A DNA stretch of 64,000 nt, taken from the NCBI GenBank assembly GCA_014529385.2, contig CM043960.1, forward strand, positions 28,039,896 through 28,103,895, given 5' to 3'. This stretch comes from Adiantum capillus-veneris (taxonomy: Eukaryota; Streptophyta; Polypodiopsida; Polypodiales; Pteridaceae). Below, one piece after another: positions 34,905 through 46,098 of this stretch. Position 1 is the first letter of the stretch; each line of letters begins with the position of its first letter. The position numbers and the translations under genes are program-made. The notes beneath the pieces are model-generated. The model ran no database searches. It worked only from the letters and a program-made list of their open reading frames with translations, and was not told the origin of the DNA.

Positions 34905-36096
34905 CAAGTTTACAGAATTTCAATTTTTTTCATAGAACTCTTGCACATGCCCTCTTATATGCTCACCATCAATCAGTCATGCAAAAATATCAACAAAAAG
35001 TTGTTTATTGCCTTTTCTCTTCAAAAGAAGACTTTTTAGAGATTTTAAATGCAAGCAAACACTTTGACAAATAAATCAATGGTGAATAGCTCAAGATCAT
35101 AATAATTAGATCACTTACCTAAATCTACTCCTACAAATCATATGGGGTTTTGCATTTATGAGTAAGAAAAGGCTTCAATGCCACACACGGACTAGAAAAT
35201 GCTTTTATCACCTCACAAATCATTCAACCACCAATAGTAACTCTAATCTACAAATCCTAACTAAATCTACCTAGTCGTTGACCCTCGACAAAACACACGC
35301 TTCCTGGCTATCTACTTGATCTCGGAATAACCTCTTTCGAATCCACTCAAGAAAAATGCTTTCTTTAGCTGAAACTAAAGCAAGCAACCATCACATGAGT
35401 GCCACTAGGATTTCCTACTCAAGTCCTTGTGTCCTTGACAGCGGAGCCAATGTTGCAGGAGTGAATCACAACACCTAGAAAGTGCATGAAACACAACCTA
35501 GATCAACATAATGTCAATCGAGGACACGGATGACATGATAGGCGCATAGAGGCAATCTCTCTAGCTTGTCAGGCTGAGACCATCCCACACATACAACACT
35601 ATAGAAGGCTAACTAAACCACAATCTAGAATCTCGCTACCCTCAACTACACCACCCATCCTACATACACACAAACGGAAGGAAACTCACCAAACCTTGCC
35701 AGAATCATACAAAACTTAAGAAGCACCATCTCCTCACTAGGATACACCTGTCCCAAAGCCTCTACACTCAAAACCTTCACTCTAGACCCATTTGTAGAGA
35801 ACGTGTATGAAGACAAAGCAGTATTTTGAAAGTTCCCAAAATTGAAATGTATGAGTACCTATGTCTAGCTTATGTTGCCATGATTCTAATGACTACTTGG
35901 AAGCAAAAAAAACAGACATCGTTTGATACACTTACAACCACAAATGGCTCGTACATGCATCAGTGTGTGTGATCCATTTTTCAAGGAATGATTGGCATTG
36001 ATGGCGAGCTCTCATTGAGCCTATCATGGTGCTCCAGTCATATCTCCAATGTGATGAACGAGCGGGGAGTAGCCCCATGATGAATCTCATGCTCTC

Positions 36097-36145
<49 letters not shown>

Positions 36146-36350
36146 TAGTCGATGATAGCTTAAAAGTTGATTATGATAAGAGTTTTTCTTTACAAAATGA
36201 CCTAGGTACCTTAATCTAGAAGTACCATTGCACATCGGTTTAGCAACTAGACTAATTACTCACTTACAAATGATGTTTTTAACCATAATCCGTAGCATTT
36301 CATAGCTCACAGAGAATAAGGATTTGTTGAGTAATGTCATGTTGTTGACG
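34905..36350. other. Stretch without recognisable gene
   Basis: AT-rich non-coding sequence. A short CT/CA microsatellite lies at 36101-36145. A region near 35440-35480 (TTGACAGCGGAGCCAATGTT) looks like the edge of some repeat, but no partner was found. Confidence 0.5.
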
Positions 36351-37317
36351 CACAGGTCAAAAATGCTAATCCAAGCAAAGAAAGACCATATACGTATAAT
36401 GAGACATTCGCCAAAAATATCAAGGAAGAGATAAAAAAACTCAAGGAAGCTGAGCTCATCCATGAAATAGAACACATCGATTGGGTATCACCAGTTGTTG
36501 TGGTGACTAAAAAGAATGGAAAACTTAGAGTGTGTGTAAATCTCAAGAAGGTGAACGCTGCCACTATATGAGATAACTATTCTCTTCCTATCACAGATCA
36601 TGGGTTGGCACGAGTATGCAAAGAGACTTATAGCTTTTTGGATGGCTTCTCAAGTTACAACCAATTGACTATAGATCCAAACTATGAACACAAAATAGAT
36701 TTTGTCATAGAATGGGGAATTTTTGCTTATCAAGTCATGCCTTTTGGTTTGACCAATGCACCAACATTCTAGAGGTGAATGAGCCATGCTTTTAAGGAAT
36801 ATCTACGAAATTTATTAGAAGTATAAATGGATGATCTTTGTGTGCACTCTACAAAGCGTGCAAGTCATTTCAAACATCTATGATGCATTTTCAGAAATGT
36901 CGTCTATATAGGATTTGCTTAAATTTTGCAAAATGCATTTTTATGGTTGAACATGGCAAAATTCTTGGACATATTTTGTCAACAAATGGTATAGCCACAA
37001 ACATGGAAAAGGTGGAAATTATTGTTGAAATGGCTAGACCAACATCAATCAAAAAAGTTCAAGCATTTATGGGACATTGTGGTTATTATCGTAGATTTGT
37101 CTACATGTATGCAATAATCCCTAAACCCATCTATAGCCTTATCACTCATTTTTAGTGGACCGACAAATGTGAAATTATTCCAAAAGTTTAAGCAAGCTTT
37201 GACCACAACACCAATACTCAAAGCTCTAGACTGGAACACAGTATTCCATTTGCATATTGATGCTTCAAGTTTTTCTATTAGCTTAGCTCAGCCAAGAGAG
37301 GAAACCTTTGATTTTCC

Positions 37318-37561
37318 CTTGGGGTTTTCACCGTTTAGTACCCCCCTATATAAAGTGCGTTTGTAGGGTATTAAGAAAATCCATCTTTTAACATGTCTAA
37401 ATGAATGACCCCTTATTTTAGGAAAAATTTCCAAAATTGAATTAAAAAATCCCTTATTTTAATGTATGTGTTAAATTTCCTAAAATTTCTACATTTTAAA
37501 ACCCCTCCTTTCAAACTCACTTTATACATTAACATGAATACATAGTGCACCACCCCACGAG
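37318..37561 (+). mobile_element. Small DNA transposon related to the CYYGGGG family
   Basis: A 244-bp element flanked by GATTTTCC (37310-37317) and GATTTTTC (37562-37569). The ends are CTTGGGGTTTTCACC and, inward on the other strand, CTCGTGGGGTGGTGCAC. Removing it plus one duplicate joins the RNase H frame of element C without a shift. The interior is unrelated in detail to copies 1-3, so it is a distinct subfamily. Confidence 0.85.
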
Positions 37562-38139
37562 GATTTTTCTATCCCTTATGCTAGTCAACAATTAAACCTA
37601 GCAGAAAAGAACTACACTACCATTGAAAGAGAAAGTCTTGGTATGGTGTATTCATTCAAGAAATTCCGACACTACTTGTTAGCTATAGCAAGTTTTTCTT
37701 TTTCGTTGACCATCAAGCCTTACTCTATTTGGTGAAAAAATCATGCAATACAAGAAGGATAGTGAGATGGTTCATCATCTTACTTGAATTTGACTTTACA
37801 TTTGTAGTCAAGTTACCCTACACCAAAGACCAGATCATTTTTTCAAGACTCACCACAAGGGAAGCACCCGAAGGAGTAGACGATGATTTGCCAAATGCAT
37901 ATCAGTTCTCTGTGGAAATGATTCCGAGATGGTCAAAAGATCTTGTATCCTTAACGAACATAGCACAAGTAGATTCCCAAACACCAATCCGTATTACACC
38001 ATGATTAATTAAGTAATCTACCCTATATCAATTGCTAGATATCTAGAAGATTGTATTGCAAAAACAAAGATGGAATCCTACTTTTTGTGCATTAATCCTG
38101 AGGAGCAAGATGCCTACTTGAGTCCATTAGTAAGAAGAT

Positions 38140-38572
38140 GGGGTGTAGGAGGGCCTCTTTATTTGCCATGAGCTTATGGAGGTGATTAACATTTTGACAA
38201 ATAGGTATACGCCATGTGTGAAAAAATGGTGGGTGTGTAAGAGATGTGTAAGAGTGCTCAAAGGATGCACTTTCCCCCCAAAAAGGACGTGGAAAGTTTT
38301 ATGATCTTCGTCCCTCCATAATCCCATGTACGATCTCCAATTTGAGCGGAGATCATAGATCTACAATCTACGCTTTGATCTCTTTCCATAGATATGCTAC
38401 ATGATATGGTTTTACCCGCTAGATTTTAAATTCCATTTTGTGGGGAAACTTTGAATTCAAATAAACTAGCCGTTTTGTCTGTTTGAATTCAAAAATTGTC
38501 CTTTAAATACTTTCTTAATACAAAAGGTTTGACTTCCTTAAATTTCCAAATAAAGAGGCCCTCTTAGACCCC
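38140..38572. mobile_element. 433-bp MITE with 26-bp inverted ends
   Basis: The left end GGGGTGTAGGAGGGCCTC (38140 on) and the right end, read inward, GGGGTCTAAGAGGGCCTC (from 38572), match over 26 bases with two differences. No ORF. It lies within the integrase side of element C. I could not settle a target duplication; AT on both sides is not convincing. Confidence 0.75.
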
Positions 38573-39338
38573 ATTCTCTTCTTAATGCAAGCACATACCA
38601 CGATAGTAGGTCTGCATTTTGCACGAGATCAATCCTTATGCGATCTAACTTGGTTGGGAGTTCCATGGTCTACCATGAAGAGAGACGTTCATCATACAAG
38701 AATGATTTCTCTCAATATAAAGAAAGAGCCACCATACCCCATGCCACCTTATTTTAGATTTTAGTGACACCACAGTGGAGTAGATATTTGGTGGACTATT
38801 TGACTAAAAGAATATTCCCAAAAGACATGAGTAAAAAATGAAGAAGGGCAATAGATGAAGCAGCCAACTATACAATGATTGGGAATCAACTCTATTGATG
38901 AGGGAAAGACCAACGACTTAGACTTTGTGCAAATGAAGATGAGTATCAACCTATCTTAGAACAAGCACATGCAAGTCTAGCAGGGGGTCACTTTTGTTAT
39001 GAAACCACAATCAAAGCTATATTGATGGCATATATCTGGTGGCCAACTTTTTTTGCCAATGCAAAAAAAATTGTTCGAGAATGTGATTCATCTTAAAAAT
39101 CAAAGATACCAACACAAATTGATAGCACGACATTGCGACCTATGATGGGAGCATGCACATTTGGACTTTGTGGGTCTGATACAACCACCGGCATACAAAA
39201 CTCACGTGCAATATATTATTGTGGCCAAGGATTACTTAACCAAATGGGTTGAGGTGTGAGCCACTAGGAAGAATGACGCATATTCACTAGATATGGGCTT
39301 CCTATTGACCTTGTAAGTGATCGGGGATCGCATTTGCT

Positions 39339-39585
39339 CTCGGGGGGTTCACTATGTGTAAAACTACTATATCACGTGCGTTCAAGACATGTTTGTAAAA
39401 CCCCTTATTTGTGAATTTTGTTAGGAATAGAATGTACCTTTTTCTTTTAAAATCTGTGAGTTTTTTTCAAATTTGAAAAAATAATGCCCTTATGTATATA
39501 TATTTATGTAAGTTTCAAGAACTTTAAATACCCTTCTGTTGAACTCACGTGATAGGTTACATTTTTATTAGGTGACCTCCCCGGG
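39339..39585 (-). mobile_element. Small non-autonomous DNA transposon, CYYGGGG family copy 3 (inverse)
   Basis: Reverse-complement copy of 5865-6111, with a perfect 8-bp duplication CATTTGCT at 39331-39338 and 39586-39593. It sits in the integrase core of element C. Keeping one CATTTGCT restores the frame across the site. Confidence 0.95.
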
Positions 39586-39992
39586 CATTTGCTCAATGAG
39601 GTGATAGAACACTTGCTAAATGAGTTCATGGTAATACATAACAAATCCTCAGCCTATCATTCTCAAGAAAATGGTGAAGCAGAACATACAAATAAGATCT
39701 TAAGTTTGATGGTGACCAAAATTGTAAGTTCAAGGAGAATGGATTGGGAAATGCATCGTCATTTTGCCTTGTGGGCTTATCGAGTTTCATTCAAATCTAC
39801 TTTGGACACGAATCCTTTTAATTTGGTCTATGGATTGGATACAATACTTCCAATGGAGTCCTTATTACCCACTCTTAGAGTTTCACAAGAGTTGGAGTGT
39901 AAAGGACATGAGTTGTTGGAATGACTTGAAGACTTAGAATGCCTAGATCTGGTGATGAACAATGGCACGGATTAGAAATTACAAGGGTAATT

Positions 39993-40300
39993 AATGTGTG
40001 TCATGCTAAGATGAAGAGGGCATATGTATGAATCTCTCCACAAGTCTTAGGTTGACGAGTGTAGCCCTCATATTTCTATGTAGTAATAACAATAATGTGT
40101 GTCATGCTAAGATGAAGAGGGCATATGTATGAATCTCTCCACAAGTCTTAGGTTGACGAGTGTAGCCCTCATATTTCTATGTTGTAATAACAATAATGTG
40201 TGTCATGCTAAGATGAAGAGGGCATATGTATGAATCTCTCCACAAGTCTTAGGTTGACGAGTGTAGCCCTCATCTTTCTACGTAGTAATAACAAAAATGT
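39993..40300 (+). repeat. Three tandem copies of a 101-bp unit
   Basis: TCATGCTAAGATGAAGAGGG occurs at 40001, 40102 and 40203, a period of exactly 101 bases with very few differences. The unit encodes VCHAKMKRAY, the start of the gypsy integrase C-terminal region, so the triplication arose inside element C. A more decayed relative may lie at 40470-40560. Confidence 0.9.
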
Positions 40301-41365
40301 GACCTGATCTAATCCCTGATAAAGTGTGTGGAACTCACAACACAACTATTAAAAAACAGCCTTACAAAGGCTTAGGTACATGCTAGACATTGTATGTATC
40401 TACATCCAAGACAACATCAATTCATCTAGTGATAAACAATGACGTGTCTATGGATTCTAAAGCACAAGGGTAGCTAGTGCGTCACACAAATATAAAGAGG
40501 GCATGAAGTATGCATCTCTCTACTCCATGTTTCACAAGCACTCTTGTGTTTCTATGTAGTACGAATGATGATGTGTCTTGATCTAAAATTGAGAATTTTA
40601 TAGGTGATTGTGAAGTGAGAGGTGTAGCATCATGCCTACCGCACTCCACGAGTCGGCCACTAAGTTCTGTAAGGTGTGATCTTTGTCTTAAAGTACTATA
40701 GTTTGAGTCAAGGAGAGGAAAGGTGGATTTATCCCACATGCAATGGTGCAAAGATGTAGAGCTACTTAAAGCTCATTTCATGAATGAAGAAACCACATTT
40801 ATTTTGCATTACATCTCTCTTGTTTATGGTGAGCTTGTTATGGCTTAGCAGCAACTCAAGATCGTGTTTATACGTCCAAGTTGATTGTGTGCACGATGTT
40901 TCTCTTTCATCCACCCTAGCTAGCACGATCCCACTCCCTTCAAGTGGTATCAGAGAATGGGTATGTTAGCGAGGTTCACTATTATGCATTTGTGTATTAA
41001 TATGATTAGCATTCTTGGATCATCACTAGCTACTCTCCTATTGCATATCTCATGCCAAATTAGTGTTCCATTGGCTAGCATGATCATGTTCTTGAGTTAA
41101 AGACTCTTGGGCCACTACTTATTGGCTAATTGGAAGCCTAATTAGCATTATATTTCATTAATTTGCCATTAGGAACTTGCACTTGCAATCAACAGTTGTT
41201 CCTCACTTTAGCAATGGCGTTTTGCAATTCGTGTGTGTGCATAGTCCGGCTTGAGAGTTTCAATCAAGCCCATCTACACCAACTTTGAGTTGAGCTTTGT
41301 CAATTAATTCTTTGAACAAACCTCAAGCTTGCCAAGATCCATTCTTTGTTTTTCTTGCACTTCTG

Positions 41366-41467
41366 AAGCTAAAAAAATTGTGTCTGTGTGTATGTGTGTG
41401 CATGTGTGTACCTAAAGCTCAAAAAATTGTGTCTGTGTGTATGTGTGTGCGTGTGTGTACCTAAAGG
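41366..41467. repeat. Tandem pair of 51-bp units
   Basis: AAAAAATTGTGTCTGTGTG through TGTGTACCTAAAG occurs twice in direct succession with one difference (gcatg/gcgtg). Confidence 0.9.
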
Positions 41468-41984
41468 CATTTAATGCGCATTGCATCCTTGTGAAAAAAG
41501 AGCTCCAACTAGATCTAAGGAAAGTCCTACCCGTGGTGGAAATATCCCTTTTTTAGGGTTGACCATTCCCTTTTTGAGGGGCCACACACAAAGGATACCC
41601 CAAGTTGGCTACCACTTGGCAGACGTAGGCAGGCCCTATTAATTGTATTGGAGTCTTCCTACACAGGTCCGCGATCGGACAAAACCGATCGAACGCACCT
41701 GTAGAAATTCAGCTCCTGGGGCCAGTTGGTTCCGATCGACTACAACAATTGGCCACACCAAATGAACGCCATCACCGTCCGCTCCCCGTCGACTGTCATA
41801 TGTGCCAAGTCTTTGCAGTTGGCGCTCCCACGTGGTCTCTGGTCATGGCCTCGTTCATCTAAAGTCCCTAAACCTTTTAGGAGACGTTTCCACAACACCT
41901 TCAAGAATGTTTTTGGAGACACTTGTGGTCAAGGGAGAGTACCCACTGCCAGAAGAATCAAGCGGCCTACAAAGGGCTGATTCT

Positions 41985-42725
41985 CGCCTATAGACAGAGC
42001 TAAAAGTGCACTCAAATTCCCCACAACATCTGATGCCACTTTTTTGGTTCAGAATCAGCGCTATGTTTTGTTTAGATTATGCTCACACCAATCAAGGCAA
42101 TCAAAGCCCAAGGCCTTTAAAGACCACTCCCACTAAACTACAACAAATCCATAAAGGCTTCAAGTTGGTTTGGAACATTGAAGCACTTCCACATCAAGCC
42201 TTTTCCATTTGTGAAGAGGTACAAGTACTAACACAAGCTATGGGTGCACAAAATCAAGCCAAGGATGAGCATGCATTAGGAATCATAATCATTGCACTAC
42301 ATGACCCTTATTGATGATTGTGATACCTTATTAGCTACATGGAAGCACTAGAAAAAAAAATTGGAGCTAGGAAAAAAAGAGCAAAGTGAGCTTAAAGAAA
42401 GATCTATACAATTTTCAAATGGAACATAACGAAGATATTGCAAGCTTGGTCAATTGACTCAAAAGCATGACCACACAACTAGCTTATGTAAATAGTACTA
42501 GAGAAGGACAAAATCGCAGTTCTTCTAGCAACCTTACCACCTAGCTTTGACCACATACTGACCATCATTGAGTAAAAGGGTCCAACGCCAGATTTTCAAG
42601 ATGTCATCAACTCGTTAATGTCTGAGGAGAAGAAGCAAGGGAGGAATGCTACTTCAAGGGGAGGAGCTTTTGCAGTTAGCTCTAGTAACAAAACTTGTTT
42701 CAAATGTGGCCTAGATTACTAGAAT
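41985..42725 (+). pseudogene. Ty1/copia gag remnant
   Basis: Coding-like fragments in changing frames. ALGIIIIALHDPY is near 42265-42312, followed by a shifted ARKKEQSELKER. LLATLPPSFDHILTIIE and FQDVINSLMSEEKKQG are near 42520-42640. KTCFKCGLDY at 42690-42720 is the first half of a zinc knuckle. The order and wording match the UBN2-type gag of plant copia elements. It is interrupted by several stops and cut off by the 3' LTR. Confidence 0.7.
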
Positions 42726-43017
42726 ATGAGTCAAGGAGAGGAAAGGTGGATTTATCTTACATGCAGTGATGCAAGGTTGTAGATCTACTTAAAGATCATT
42801 TCATGAATGAATAAAACAAGTCTATTTTGCATTACATCTCTCTTGTTTATGGTGAGCTTGTGATGGCTTAGCAACAACTCAAGGTCATGTTTATGAGTCC
42901 AAGTTAATTAATCTTTGAACCTAATTTTCTTGAGTAATAATCTGACCAACAAACGCTCACTTGTGTGCACGATGTTTCTCTTTCATCCACCCTAGCTAGC
43001 ACGATCCCATTTCCTTT

Positions 43018-43826
43018 AAATACTAACTCATCTTTGTGATGAGAGATAAACTATTGTACCACACGAGTGAGAATCTAAATTTGTCATAAAACCCTTCCTT
43101 GAAGTGAGCCATGTGGCTTCACAGCATGGGAAAAGAGGCTAAATTCTACTCACTTCTGGAGTGAGCCGTACGGCTCCACACCACGAAGTGGCCTTTAGCT
43201 TGCAAGCCAACTTTGTGGTGAGAGAGAAAATGCTACACTACATGAGTTTGGCACAACACAAAAAAATGAGTTAGTACAGATAATAAAGTGAAAAAATATA
43301 CCTGAATAGTGCTCTGTCTATCGATGGTCACATTGTAGCTAAGTGACCTCTCCAACTGGTAGTCTCTTAAGATCTTACAATGCAAGAGGCAGTTCGATCA
43401 AAATTGATGACTGTTCGTTTTATAAGTAATTTCTTCAATCGAAGAATTTTTAGATTGACTATTCTTTTATTGAAATCTTCTTTGATCAAAAAATATTTTG
43501 ATTGAAAAAGAAAATATAGGTATTTGAACATTATTGGGGATTATGAGGTATAATAGCACTTTATACATATAACTTTTTTAAAATGGGAATATAAATGCAA
43601 CCTAGAGCATGCCATGGGGAACAAGGCAAGTGCCAATTCTTGATGAAAGGCTCCAAAGCATCCCATTTCAGATCCATAAATTTTGGAATGGGTGTGTCCA
43701 TCACTATAAGAGGAAAGGCTAACTCTTGCTTGTAACATCAATTATATAAGATCATCTATATCCCAGCAATCCACCAACCAAAACTTTGTTTTGTAGTTGA
43801 CGTAACACCTTGAGGGAGAACCTTTT
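43018..43826. other. Stretch without recognisable gene
   Basis: It contains two related palindrome-like phrases, GTGAGCCATGTGGCTTCAC (about 43105) and GTGAGCCGTACGGCTCCAC (about 43162). Otherwise AT-rich and without features. Confidence 0.5.
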
Positions 43827-44087
43827 TTGTCACTAATTGAAGTGGAAACCATCTTCAACCTGCTACCACCTATTACTTTGGAGGAGGGGGAGACAGAGGA
43901 GAGAGACATCGATGACTCAAGTCCCACAGCCACAAGTCTTAGCGAGGATGATTGTCATGATGATGATGATGACCAGATGGAGGATGACAAATTCGAATAT
44001 GATGAAGCCAACACATCCACAAACGACAATTCTATTTCTCTCTTTATTGATTTAGGATCCATGGGCTTAGAATTGGATGATGTTTCT
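43827..44087 (+). other. Acidic ORF fragment cut by the Ty3 element
   Basis: 87 codons starting MSLIEVETIFNLLPPITLEE, then a strongly acidic part (EDDCHDDDDDQMEDDKFEY). The frame is cut by the LTR at 44088. Across the element it would continue for only a few codons (from 53002) before a stop. No family recognised; it may be chance or part of a decayed gene. Confidence 0.3.
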
Positions 44088-45681
44088 TGTCATAATAATC
44101 AATATCTAATTCTCCTAAATGATTTTCTCATATTAAACTGATCATTTAATGTGGGGAAGTGCCAAGGGAGAAAAAGCTAGAATATTGGTTAAGTTAGCAG
44201 ACCGGCCACAGTAGGGATCCAAAGGAGGGAAAATAGGGATCCAAAGGGGGGGCCATCTGCAAAAGAGCCATGTGAAACAATGGGCTAAAAAGACCCTAAG
44301 GTTCAGCCCATTAAGACTTCCAAAATGCTAAGGTTCCAAAATTCAAAGGTTGTGTCCAAAGGTCAACCTTAGGGAAAATTGGATGCTTAGTGTGTGTGCC
44401 CAAAAAGTCTTCCTGCATCCCTACATGGGAGGGGGCGAGCCCCAAAGCTAGGGGATGAGAGAGAAAACCACACACACACACACAGGCTCCCTTTACACAA
44501 AGGGAATGAGGGACACATGTCAGCTCCCTAGGCCAGATGCCCACAAGGTGTGCCCAATTCCTATTGGAAGACCCTTGAAGTGGACCAATGAGAATTAAGC
44601 TAGAGTAAATCTAGTTTAATTAATTTAAAAAACATTTAATAAACGAAACCAATAAGAATTAAGTGTCCTAGAAGACTATTGGGCAGTCTCCCAAGGGGTC
44701 CAATGAGCATTCAGGAGCCCCATGGCTTGCCTGATTCCTATTGGCCAGGAGGCAAAGGGGTCCAATGAGAGTTTAGTTTAATTATTTAATTACCTAAAGC
44801 TCTCACAAAAGGGGAAAGGAGGACACATGTCAGAAGGCTATCACTTATGCTGCTTAATCCCTATTGGCTTGACCTGGGGAGGTCCAATGAGGCAAAACCC
44901 AGCCTAACTTAGCAGCTAGGGCTCGCCCAAGAGAGAGAGGGGGCTGATTTTTGCTTGGCATTCACTCTCAGACTCTCACACTTGACCATGTGTGAAGGGA
45001 AAAATACTCTATCTCCTCCCAAGCTTTAATGGAGAGCTCATCACCTACTCCAAGCTTGTGAGATAGAAGCCTACATCAACACTCTCTTGGCATGTCGATG
45101 CAAATCCAACCAAGAGCCAAGCTTCAATGCATGCTCATCTTCTCTACCAAGCTAATTACTAAGCTAAGCTATGCTAATATGAGTGATTATGTGAGGAGAT
45201 GTACTTCTTTCTCGTAAGATACTTCTTTTTCCTCTCAATCTACTCTCATACCCTGCTAGCTCTCACCATCTTCGAAGGTGTGTGAGGTCTTGGGTCTGAG
45301 AACGGGGATAATTCAAGTTGTGTTTGATTAAGTGTTTTGCTTGGTGTATGAAGCTTCCATCTTCATTACACTAGCTAGTCTTGAAGGAACACAAAGAATT
45401 GTATTGTACAATGTCTCTCTTGAAGGGAGAAACCATAATACAAAGCCTTTTGGAGGGGGGACCGGCTCCATGCAAATCCGGTCCTCAACTGTTGTCAATA
45501 GTTTAATTACTCTCTCTTTTGAAAGTATTGTCGATGCTATCTAACTAGGTGTTATGCTTTTTGTTGCTCTCTCCACCCAAGCACTCTTGTAATTCTCATT
45601 AGGAATCAACTCTAATGAAATACCCACTATGTTCATGCTAAATTCCGCTACACAAAAGATTTTAGGCCATTAAATGTTACA
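44088..45681 (+). repeat. 5' LTR of the Ty3 element
   Basis: It starts TGTCATAATAATC and ends AATGTTACA. It contains a short CA tract near 44470 and, between 44548 and 44900, a series of facing ATTGG and CCAAT motifs. Small ORFs within the LTR (also present in the 3' LTR) have no coding support. Confidence 0.97.
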
Positions 45682-45682
45682 T

Positions 45683-45696
45683 TGGTATCAGAGCTC
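45683..45696 (+). promoter_or_regulatory. Primer binding site (initiator-Met tRNA)
   Basis: TGGTATCAGAGC stands one base after the LTR end. It is complementary to the 3' end of plant initiator methionine tRNA, the usual primer of these elements. Confidence 0.9.
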
Positions 45697-46098
45697 AAGG
45701 TTTCTCTTTTCTTGCTCAAGAAGGGAGGTCCTCAAGCTAGCTACAAATGGTTGGTATTATTAATTGCCTGTGAGTAAGTAGAATAGGGATTTTTCAGCCT
45801 TTCAGTGCGCCTGCCTTTGTGCAGTTAACGGGGCATCACCGTCGAGAGCTATGGTCTTAATAGTGGAGTCCTACGGGGCTTGCCTACGGCTTAACCACTA
45901 TTGAGCTATTAGAAGCTTGACAGGAGCCGGTGCTGTTTTGGTGTCGAAAGACCCTCTCTTCTATTCCTTGCAATTAATGGTATTCGAGCCGCGGGTACAG
46001 TAGCTTGAGTGCTTTTTCTAAAGGGGTAAAGAGGAGTAGCAACTAGGGCTTGAAGTGCCAAAGTACACCTAAAAAGTTTACACCTAAAAATTGTTAGA

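Larger units (their letters stand above)
36355..40300 (+). pseudogene. Ty3/gypsy pol remnant, element C (RT, RNase H, integrase)
   Basis: RT is at about 36355-37100: IHEIEHIDWVSPVVVVTKKN, FAYQVMPFGLTNAPTF and a decayed active-site region MDDLCVHS preceded by a stop. RNase H start and end are on either side of a small insertion: HIDASSFSISLAQP near 37255 and SQQLNLAEKNYTTIERESLG near 37590, then LPYTKDQIIFSRLTTREAPE near 37815. The integrase zinc domain is near 38960-39100 (LEQAHASLAGGHFCYETTIK, CDSS with the second Cys lost). Core pieces follow at 39290-39920 (LVSDRGSHL; SSAYHSQENGEAEHTNKIL with the catalytic Glu). Many stops and shifts; dead. Three small DNA elements are inserted at 37318-37561, 38140-38572 and 39339-39585. 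Gag and LTRs were not identified. Confidence 0.85.
40704..43017 (+). mobile_element. Short Ty1/copia-type element with gag only
   Basis: Direct repeats at 40704-40942 and 42727-43017 both start TGAGTCAAGGAGAGGAAAGG and end near CACGATCCC. The second has an extra piece of about 55 bases (near 42905-42960). After the first, TGGTATCAGAG (40945-40955) is a primer site for initiator-Met tRNA. Between the repeats only a decayed copia gag is present, and it stops at the zinc knuckle just before the second LTR. Pol is missing. No convincing target duplication was seen. Confidence 0.7.

Noticed and set aside
39993-40300. The 101-bp triplication as a centromeric satellite
   Set aside because: Only three units, and the unit is a piece of gypsy integrase coding sequence.
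43100-43200. Phrases GTGAGCCATGTGGCTTCAC and GTGAGCCGTACGGCTCCAC as part of a tRNA or riboswitch
   Set aside because: They are simple imperfect palindromes; no cloverleaf or conserved tRNA boxes are present.
44311-44544. 77-codon and 70-codon ORFs inside both Ty3 LTRs (also 45332-45544, 51626-51859, 52647-52859)
   Set aside because: They are present in both LTRs because the LTRs are identical; they overlap promoter and leader sequence and have no domain.
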